A DNA stretch of 64,000 nt. Source: VRUE01 sp963817945. Lineage in GTDB: Bacteria; Actinomycetota; Thermoleophilia; Solirubrobacterales; 70-9. Each line of letters starts with the position of its first letter. The stretch's first letter is position 1. Made by a program: the position numbers and the translations under genes. The notes below the pieces were generated by a model. It did no database searches. It had not been told where the DNA came from and was given only the letters and a program-made list of their open reading frames with translations. Location of the stretch: contig CAWFQH010000005.1 in NCBI GenBank assembly GCA_963817945.1, positions 124,001-188,000 on the forward strand. The letters run 5' to 3'. Positions 57,751 to 64,000 of the stretch are shown here, in pieces.

Positions 57751-58359
57751 TCATGTAGCTGTAATGCTGACCTGAGGGCCACCAACGCCGTTGAAACCTC
57801 TGACTGTCACCGAGCCCTGGAGTGTTCCGTGACCATTTGTACCGGCGATCTGGCAGAGACCGTGCCTTGTGATTTTGGATGTGATGTGCAGATCCATTGT
57901 GATCTCGTGTTTGCCGGTTTGGGCGTTGATTGTTCTTGTAAATGTGATGGTTTGCGGTGTCGCAACGGTGGGTTCGATTGTCTGCGCATGCACGGTGGCC
58001 GTGCAGTTCGGATGGCTAATTACAACCGATTTTCCAGCCGGACAAAGCAGATGGGCTGTGTGCTCGGTGCTTTCGCCACCAGGCGCCACTGTGAGTGTGT
58101 AGGTGCAGCCGTTCATTGCCACCGGCACGTTCGTGGCGGTTCCTGTTGTGGTGCATCCGGCGTAGTTCGCGATGACGGTGACGCTCTCTACTGTCGTCGC
58201 TGCGGTCGTTGCTTTGTATCCGTCCGTGGTGCAGCCGACCGTTCCGTTGAACCCGTCCAAGCTCAGATGGACGTTGTGGGTGCCGCCCTCGAAGCCTGTG
58301 AGGTGCGTGTTCGCGACCTCGGAGACGAAGTGGCCGCCGACTTTAGCCGAGGCGCTCAT
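57751..58359 (-). CDS. Secreted-type beta-rich protein with incomplete signal sequence
   Basis: A 202-residue Thr/Ser/Cys-rich protein typical of Thermoleophilia exported proteins (VSEVANTHLTGFEGGTHNVH, YAGCTTTGTATNVPVAMNGC), with several Cys pairs. The expected signal peptide is only partly present: upstream codons give LTLSAVAVMSASAKVGG in frame, but no ATG/GTG/TTG start is found there before the preceding stop. The given ATG cuts off most of that segment. Either an unusual start codon is used or the 5' end was lost. Follows the 939-residue gene by about 40 nt. Confidence 0.55.
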   Translation of the reverse strand: MSASAKVGGHFVSEVANTHLTGFEGGTHNVHLSLDGFNGTVGCTTDGYKATTAATTVESVTVIANYAGCTTTGTATNVPVAMNGCTYTLTVAPGGESTEHTAHLLCPAGKSVVISHPNCTATVHAQTIEPTVATPQTITFTRTINAQTGKHEITMDLHITSKITRHGLCQIAGTNGHGTLQGSVTVRGFNGVGGPQVSITAT

Positions 58360-58397
58360 GACTGCAACGGCGCTGAGCGTCAGTTGTCCGACGACGT

Positions 58398-61217
58398 TCA
58401 GCCCTGGCTCTTGCCCGAGCGCCTCCCGCAGCCGTTCGCCTTGACGACCGGATTCATGCTGCGCCGTTTGCCGTTTTGGGCCTTGAGCTGGACCTTGGCG
58501 CGGTTCGCGCCGGCGCAGAGGTCGCGACTGTTGATGACGAGGCCCTTCTTGCCGCCCTGAAAGCTCGTGACGACTTTGGTCAGCGGGGCGTCTGGGACCT
58601 GCTCGATGGTCGCCCTGATGCCGCCTTTGACGGAGTCGATGCGGGCCGAGACCTCGATGTCGACGAGGCCGTGCAGGTCGAATACGAGATCGGGCAGGTT
58701 GTTGTCGGAGGAGCGCAGGTAGGCGGGGCCCTTCAGGGGCTCGGAGAAGATCGGCGTGAAGGCGGTGGCCTGCCCGTAGATCGCGCCTTTGGGGCAGTTG
58801 TCGGCGGCGAACTGCACGCGGGTGCAGATCGTGCGGATGTGGCCCTGGTCGAGGAAGGCCGAGCGCGGCAGACGCAGGGTGAGGCCGGCCAGGTTGGCGT
58901 GGCCCTCCCTCGGCCGGTAGACGCTCTTGAGAGCCGGGTGGGCGCCGCGGGAGGTGCCGCCCTTGAGCGTGAGAGAGAGACGCGGCTTGAAGCCGAGGCG
59001 TGAGCAGTTGGCGGCCTGGAAGCGGGCGGAACGGGCTACGGGGGCATCGTCTTGGCTCGAGAAGAGCTGGGTGCCCCCGCCCCAGATCTGCGCCGCGGTG
59101 GCGAAGGGGTTGCAGTTGGTCGGGTTGAGCGTGAACTGGGGGCGGTCGACGTCAACGCGGATGTCGCGTACCCGCAGCGGGATGCCGGCGAGGATGTGGG
59201 GGATCGGGTCCGATTTGGCACCGTCGACGGTGACCTCTCCGGTCTTGGGGTCGACCTTGAGCGCTTGGCGCACGACCACGGTGCCGACGTCGAAGGGGCC
59301 GGCGACGGCAGGGACGATGCCGACGACCGAGAGCGGGGCGCCGGCAAAGGTACCAGCCAGGTAGAGGCGGCCGGGCACGTAGGTGAGCTGGGAGCCGACT
59401 CCCGCGCCCCCCTTGGCGTTGCCGATCTGGGAGTTAGCGGGGCAGCTGGGGGATGCGAGCTCCTGGCGGCCGCGCTTTTGCTTGGCCTGCGCGATCTGGG
59501 CGTCGGAGCATTTCTCGACCCCCGCCAGCTTGGCCACGAGCCCCTTCGGCAGGGTGGCGTCGAAGCGGGTCAGGTCCTGGTCGCCGTCGCGGCGGGTGAA
59601 GCGCATGCGGAAGGAGGTGTGGGAGGCGGCGTTGTTGTTGAGCGAGCCGGCCCGCAGGCCAGGGGCAAACGGCGGCGGCCCCGCAGGGGGACAGGGGCCG
59701 CCGCCGACGTCCTGGTTGATCTGGAAGGAGGAGAGAACTGAAAGGGGGCTGGCGGGGTCCCCGGAGGGGGTGAGCATGGCCTCGGAGGTATAGGTGCCGC
59801 AGGCGGGCGGGCTGATAAGCGGGCTGCGGCCGCCCTCGCGCAGGCGCAGGCGCACCTCAGAGAGCGGGAAGGGCGGCAGGTCCTCGAGCGTGCTCCTGAG
59901 CTGGCCGGTGAAGGGATCGGGCTCGAGCTTGCCGGCCTGTTTGACGAGCACGCCGAGCTCTGGTTCCTTGAGGACGATGTAGAAGGCGAGCAGGGTGTCG
60001 AAGGGGTTCTCGGCACCGGGTTGGGGGGTGGACGGATCGTCCTGGGCGGCAATGAAGAGCGAGCCTTGGAAGACGGTGCCCTCGAGGATCGGGGTTTCGG
60101 CTTCGATCGCGCCGATCTTCGATGCCTGCGGACAGCCCTCCCCGGGGGCAGAGCGAAGCGTCTCGGCGCCCAGCTGGTGGGGGTAGCAGGCGACGAGTCC
60201 TTCGGCCACAGAGGGGTTGGCCGTGATTCCTTCCGGCAGGGTGAGGAAAGCGTCGCTTATATCGGAGTGGGCAGCGCCGTTGGGGTTCTGCAGGCCGGGG
60301 TCGGAGATCGCGAGGTCGACGGCGAGGCCGGTTGGGGACTCGGCGCGATCGGTGCTCGGCTGCACCGTCATGTTGGGCCCGAAACCGAGTTTGGAACAGC
60401 CGGTCACCGGCGGGGTTTGGGCCGTTCCTTCGAAGAAGGCGGGCGGGCCGGGGTTGAGCGGGTCCCCGCTCCACCACGAGAGCGCCCTAAACGTCGTGAT
60501 GAGCGGCTCTCCGCAGCTGCGCGGCAGGGTTAGAAAGGGTTTTACCGGGATGTTCGCCGGGCAGCTCGTACCGGGGAAGAGCGGCAGCATGCAGCGGCCG
60601 CGTTCCGAGTCATGGGCGGGATCGGCGGGGTTGCCCCAAAGCGTCGTCTCGGCGCTGACCACTTCGGTGATCTGGGGCGTGTTGTGAAGCTGGGAGGTGA
60701 CGTTGTAAGGGTGCGTTGGGCTGGGGACGACATCGACGGTCGTGGGCACCTCGGCGACGACGAAGCCGAGCTTTGCCGCGGTGCCCGGCGAGGGGCGCAG
60801 GTTGTATATGGGAACGGTTTCTTTCTCGGCGGTGCCGAAGCCAAAGCCGCCGACCTCGACGGTGAGGGTGCCGAGCGCGGTCGCATCAGCGCAGCCTTCG
60901 CCGGTGGAGAGGAACTCGGCCGTCTCACAGCGCGGCACCGCGGTCGGGTTGCCTACGAATCCCGGCGGCGTAATGATATCGAGGTTTCTGATCGCGCCGT
61001 CGACCACCTGCCCGCCTTTTTCGGGGTGTTCCTTGGTGTTGACCGAGAAGAGCACCTTCATCGCAAAAGGATGGGAGCCGGCCTGGGTCGCCGGGGTGCC
61101 GTCGGCTTCCACGAACTTCACTTGCATGTCCGAGAGGCCGAACTCGGCGGCTGCGGGGGCGGCGCTGAGCGCTGCCAGGACAAGCGCGGCGCCGAGGGCT
61201 GAGATGGCGCGCCTCAT
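58398..61217 (-). CDS. Large secreted surface protein
   Basis: A 939-residue exported protein. Signal peptide at 1-25 (ALGAALVLAALSAAPAAAEF). Two related modules with repeated blocks: AHSDISDAFLTLPEGITANP, LREGGRSPLISPPACGTYTS, VEKCSDAQIAQAKQKRG, SCPANSQIGNAKGG, and IPLRVRDIRVDVDRPQFTLN. The tail is basic with KANGCGRRSGK. No enzyme signature; likely a cell-surface or matrix protein confined to this lineage. Translationally coupled to the preceding gene by ATGA. Dead or partial copies occur at 7735 and 55840. Confidence 0.8.
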   Translation of the reverse strand: MRRAISALGAALVLAALSAAPAAAEFGLSDMQVKFVEADGTPATQAGSHPFAMKVLFSVNTKEHPEKGGQVVDGAIRNLDIITPPGFVGNPTAVPRCETAEFLSTGEGCADATALGTLTVEVGGFGFGTAEKETVPIYNLRPSPGTAAKLGFVVAEVPTTVDVVPSPTHPYNVTSQLHNTPQITEVVSAETTLWGNPADPAHDSERGRCMLPLFPGTSCPANIPVKPFLTLPRSCGEPLITTFRALSWWSGDPLNPGPPAFFEGTAQTPPVTGCSKLGFGPNMTVQPSTDRAESPTGLAVDLAISDPGLQNPNGAAHSDISDAFLTLPEGITANPSVAEGLVACYPHQLGAETLRSAPGEGCPQASKIGAIEAETPILEGTVFQGSLFIAAQDDPSTPQPGAENPFDTLLAFYIVLKEPELGVLVKQAGKLEPDPFTGQLRSTLEDLPPFPLSEVRLRLREGGRSPLISPPACGTYTSEAMLTPSGDPASPLSVLSSFQINQDVGGGPCPPAGPPPFAPGLRAGSLNNNAASHTSFRMRFTRRDGDQDLTRFDATLPKGLVAKLAGVEKCSDAQIAQAKQKRGRQELASPSCPANSQIGNAKGGAGVGSQLTYVPGRLYLAGTFAGAPLSVVGIVPAVAGPFDVGTVVVRQALKVDPKTGEVTVDGAKSDPIPHILAGIPLRVRDIRVDVDRPQFTLNPTNCNPFATAAQIWGGGTQLFSSQDDAPVARSARFQAANCSRLGFKPRLSLTLKGGTSRGAHPALKSVYRPREGHANLAGLTLRLPRSAFLDQGHIRTICTRVQFAADNCPKGAIYGQATAFTPIFSEPLKGPAYLRSSDNNLPDLVFDLHGLVDIEVSARIDSVKGGIRATIEQVPDAPLTKVVTSFQGGKKGLVINSRDLCAGANRAKVQLKAQNGKRRSMNPVVKANGCGRRSGKSQG

Positions 61218-64000
61218 CGCCCTGCCCTCCGGCGCTGGCGCTGTTTGCGTTTGGCTTTGCTTACGCAGCGAACTTTGCCTGCCCGCCTCACCTTGCGCTG
61301 GCCCTTGCGGCAGCGCTTGGACGAATTGACGTTGCCCTGACCTTCGAAGGTTTCGCTTGCCGGGGTGACGTCGGGCGGGGGCGGGGGCGGGCTCTGGCAG
61401 GCTTCGCCTTCGCAGGGGGGATCGGAGACAGGCAGCGGAAAGCCGCCCCCCACCCTGGCGTCGTAGATGTCGTTCAGCCCGTAGTCCTGGGGGACGAGGC
61501 TGTCGAGCGTGCCGAAGAAGACGTTATTGCCGCTCGCGTCGGCGTCGAGGAAGGCGGCGTCGCGCGGGCTCTCCCCCGAGGAGATCAGGTCGATGCAGCC
61601 GCCCGCCGAGGCGTGGAAGCTAGCGCTCGCTTCGGTGCAGCCGCCTTTGCCCGCCTCCTCCCACTGGTAGACGTCCCAAGCGCCGTTGGTGTCGTGGGGC
61701 ACGAGCGCCTCGAGGCTTTCGAAGAAGACGCGGCGCCCGTCCTCAGAGAGCACGCGTGGAGCGTGGTTTTGGATTTCCCAACCTTGAATTCGGGCGGCGA
61801 CGAAGAGTGGTCCTCCGGAAATGCCCATTTCTACTCCGGTCGGCCGCGCCCCCGTCGGGTTGCAGGAGATACAGCGCAGCTCGTCCTCGACCGCGTCGTA
61901 TTGGTAGACCTCGACCGCCGGTTCGCCGCTCTGCGCGTCGCGGTTGTCGTACCCCGTCGGCGTCGGGCTCGCCGCCGAGACGAAGGCCGCGTGCAGGCCG
62001 TCCTCGCTCACCCGTGCCAAGCGGTACGCAGGGATCTCGTCGATCGGCGCGGGATCGGTGAAGTAGCCGCCGATGTCGGCGTTTGCCAGCGCCATGACGA
62101 AGGTGTAGGTGGGGGGGTTGCCTCCGGAGCCGGCCTCGTAGAAGTAGAGGTTGTGGGCGCCTTTGGTCCCCTCCCCCGCGCCGTCGAGGTCCTCGGTCGA
62201 GGCGAAGTAGATCCGCGAGGCGTCCTCGCTTGCCCCCAGCGGTCCCTCAGCGCCTTTGGCGATCAGCTCGAACGCTCCAGTATCAACGTCGATTTCGTAG
62301 AGCTCGTCGGCATGAGCGGGCGCCGGCGAGCCGGCATCGTCGAAGGTGACGATTGCTTTGGTGCCGTCATTCGAGGCCGTCCAGAACCAGGCCGGATCCT
62401 GCGCCACCCTCCCCGAGACCGGCAGCGTCTGTTCCCCGCCGATCCGCGCGAAGATCCGCCCTGGTGCCCCGATACCTATGCCGAGCCCTGGACCGCCGCT
62501 ATATGCGGTGAAGAAGATCCGCTCCCCGTCGGCCGAGATCGCGTTGCGGGTACTCGAGACGTTGCCCCCGCCGGAGCCCGCAGCCGTCCCCGCCCCGCAC
62601 GGCTGGTTTATAGGGCTCCCGTCCGGCAGGTAACAGACGTAACGCAGCCCCTCCGGTGCGTGCTCGTAGAGCTGCAGGTTGGCCTCTCCCAGCGCCGGTG
62701 CGTCTTCATGCAGCTTGCCGTTCGCCGTGAAGATCGCGTGGCTGCCGTCCTCCGAGAAGCCCTGCACCCGCAGCTCGTCGTATAGGTCCGCTGGCCTGTT
62801 TGCCGGCGCTTCTGTCGTCAGCGCCAGGTAGTCGGGGGGCTCGCCGCAGTTGTCGCGACGATAGAGGTTGCCATATCTCGGCACCGCACCCCCCCCCAGC
62901 GGCGCTTCGGAGAGGTGCAGGAACCAGGCTTTGCACAGGTCCTCCGAGAAGCCCTGGAAGTCGCCGCCGAGCAGGGTGATCGCCGACACGGGCGGCGTCG
63001 CCCGCGGCGGCGAGAGCCCTCTGCTCGACCAGCCGGCCTCGCCGCGCTGCGCCAAGTACTGGGAGACGAACGCCGCTCCCTCGGAGTCCCCGAAGGAGGT
63101 GTACGAAGTGTAGGTGAGGCGGTCGCCCACGGGGGCGCTCTGGTGCACTTCGAACTCCAATGGGAAGAAGGCGTTCTTCGGTACCCATAGCGCCACGTCG
63201 GCATTGCCTTTCTCGAGCGGCGAGACGATCTCGTATCCGCGGCAGTCGGGCAGCTTCGCCCCGGCGCCGGTTCGCAGCGCTGCGTTGGCGCAGTCGGCCT
63301 GCTGCCCCGGTACCACGAAGGTCGTAAAGGCCGCTTCCAGGCCGTCTTCTTCATTGGCTTCTTTGGGCCCTTGGCGTCCGTCGGGGTCGACGCCGAAGAC
63401 CGGGCCGCCGCCACTGCTCTGCGCGACGAAGCGGTAGCGGTAGGTCGTCCCTGGCTCGAGATCGCTGAGCACGACGCCCGCCGTGCTCAGCGCTTTGTTG
63501 ATTGATTTGCTCGTCAGCAGCGCCGGCTCGAGCGGTGCTTTAAGCGGACAGCCGCCCTGAGAGCAGATCCCCGTGCCGTATTCGACGTAGTAGGTCGCGT
63601 CGGTCCAAAAGCGCGGGTTGATCTGTGCCTTCAGCGTCGCCTCTTCGCGCCCCACCACACTCGCGAACTGAGCCACGATCTCTGGCGGGTTGATTGGCGG
63701 CGGTTCGCAGCCGATCGGCGCGCTGCCGTAACCGTTGACACGGCTTATCGAGGCGCCGTAGAAAGCGACGTAGAGGTTGCCGGGCGATTCGCTGTCGGGC
63801 TCAATTCCGTCCGCGCAGATGTTCGTCTCGAGGCCCAGCAGAAAGGGCCCTTGGGAGGGGATGTATGGGAAGAAGATGCCCGCCGTGGTTTCCGCTTCCT
63901 CTTCTGCTTTGGTCGCTTCTTCTTCTTCTTTCGGTGTCGGCACCAGCCTGTCTCCGGCCGCGTCGTACTTGAAGATCCTGTTCGAACTGGCGCCGGGCCA
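61214..64000 (-). CDS. Large secreted beta-propeller-like protein, 5' truncated by window edge
   Basis: At least 928 residues, with the start beyond the right edge (the frame stays open to base 64000). The visible part has fibronectin-like features (VLSDLEPGTTYRYRFVAQSS) and repeated blade-like motifs such as SEDGSHAIFTANGKL, SADGERIFFTAYSGG, EDASRIYFASTEDL, SEDGLHAAFVSAAS and SEDGRRVFFESLEAL, as in TolB/WD40-like propellers. A strongly basic C-terminal tail follows a Cys-containing stretch (SSKRCRKGQRKVRRAGKVRC). Overlaps the downstream gene by 4 nt. Extracellular; function unknown. Confidence 0.8.
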   Translation of the reverse strand, partial: WPGASSNRIFKYDAAGDRLVPTPKEEEEATKAEEEAETTAGIFFPYIPSQGPFLLGLETNICADGIEPDSESPGNLYVAFYGASISRVNGYGSAPIGCEPPPINPPEIVAQFASVVGREEATLKAQINPRFWTDATYYVEYGTGICSQGGCPLKAPLEPALLTSKSINKALSTAGVVLSDLEPGTTYRYRFVAQSSGGGPVFGVDPDGRQGPKEANEEDGLEAAFTTFVVPGQQADCANAALRTGAGAKLPDCRGYEIVSPLEKGNADVALWVPKNAFFPLEFEVHQSAPVGDRLTYTSYTSFGDSEGAAFVSQYLAQRGEAGWSSRGLSPPRATPPVSAITLLGGDFQGFSEDLCKAWFLHLSEAPLGGGAVPRYGNLYRRDNCGEPPDYLALTTEAPANRPADLYDELRVQGFSEDGSHAIFTANGKLHEDAPALGEANLQLYEHAPEGLRYVCYLPDGSPINQPCGAGTAAGSGGGNVSSTRNAISADGERIFFTAYSGGPGLGIGIGAPGRIFARIGGEQTLPVSGRVAQDPAWFWTASNDGTKAIVTFDDAGSPAPAHADELYEIDVDTGAFELIAKGAEGPLGASEDASRIYFASTEDLDGAGEGTKGAHNLYFYEAGSGGNPPTYTFVMALANADIGGYFTDPAPIDEIPAYRLARVSEDGLHAAFVSAASPTPTGYDNRDAQSGEPAVEVYQYDAVEDELRCISCNPTGARPTGVEMGISGGPLFVAARIQGWEIQNHAPRVLSEDGRRVFFESLEALVPHDTNGAWDVYQWEEAGKGGCTEASASFHASAGGCIDLISSGESPRDAAFLDADASGNNVFFGTLDSLVPQDYGLNDIYDARVGGGFPLPVSDPPCEGEACQSPPPPPPDVTPASETFEGQGNVNSSKRCRKGQRKVRRAGKVRCVSKAKRKQRQRRRAGR

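Noticed and set aside
1..64000. tRNA, rRNA, CRISPR arrays and transposase-based insertion sequences
   Set aside because: None was recognised on either strand; short palindromes found are intergenic hairpins, and no transposase-like protein is encoded.

Overview
The window is high-GC, densely packed bacterial chromosome. Its gene content points to an actinobacterium of the class Thermoleophilia (Solirubrobacterales-like). Pointers are the CysO/CysM/Mec cysteine pathway, a SUF-only iron-sulfur system with SufR and SufU, a WS/DGAT acyltransferase, an MMPL exporter, many GTG/TTG starts, very large secreted proteins with basic Arg/Lys tails, and a family of small ArsR-like regulators with basic tails. 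The lineage is inferred from protein families, not from a marker gene. I saw no rRNA, tRNA or CRISPR array.

Layout: 0-9.8 kb holds the end of a HyuB gene, DUF1802, a degenerate peptidase-like gene, a TetR/CrtA-like divergent pair, a sulfur-transfer operon on the minus strand (MoeZ-like, CysO, CysM, Mec, DUF2007), HtpX and a histidine kinase. 9.8-12.9 kb holds an AbiEi/DUF559 protein placed antisense between the kinase and its response regulator, then an MFS exporter. 12.9-20.5 kb is the SUF region (sufR, sufC, sufS, sufU, Rieske ferredoxin, sufB, sufD); sufS, sufB and the neighbouring ydcF-like gene each need a one-base correction to read through. 20.5-29.5 kb carries uvsE, a membrane/cupredoxin operon, a CADD-like diiron protein, a thioredoxin-like protein, ispH, WS/DGAT, fxsA and a membrane protein.

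29.5-42.5 kb is mobile DNA. Three near-identical 42-bp repeats, made of the last 13 codons of a sufT-like gene plus its stop, mark two elements accreted in tandem at that gene's 3' end. The right element (about 9.0 kb) looks intact: a MobF relaxase, an excisionase-like protein, a tyrosine integrase, arm-type repeats at both ends and small cargo genes of unknown function. The left one (about 4.0 kb) keeps only a decayed relaxase tail and a group of winged-helix regulators, one of which is an internal tandem duplication.

42.5-64 kb returns to chromosome: sufT, a GNAT acetyltransferase, a HAD hydrolase, an AddB/AddA-like helicase-nuclease pair, an ArsR-SRPBCC fusion, DUF1697, MMPL, a VOC protein, then decayed surface-protein and PilT-like genes, a lipoprotein and three genes for secreted proteins, the last running off the right edge. 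Three copies of a structured element of about 100-125 nt lie between chromosomal genes, and six convergent gene pairs share overlapping 4-nt stop codons (CTAG or TTAG).
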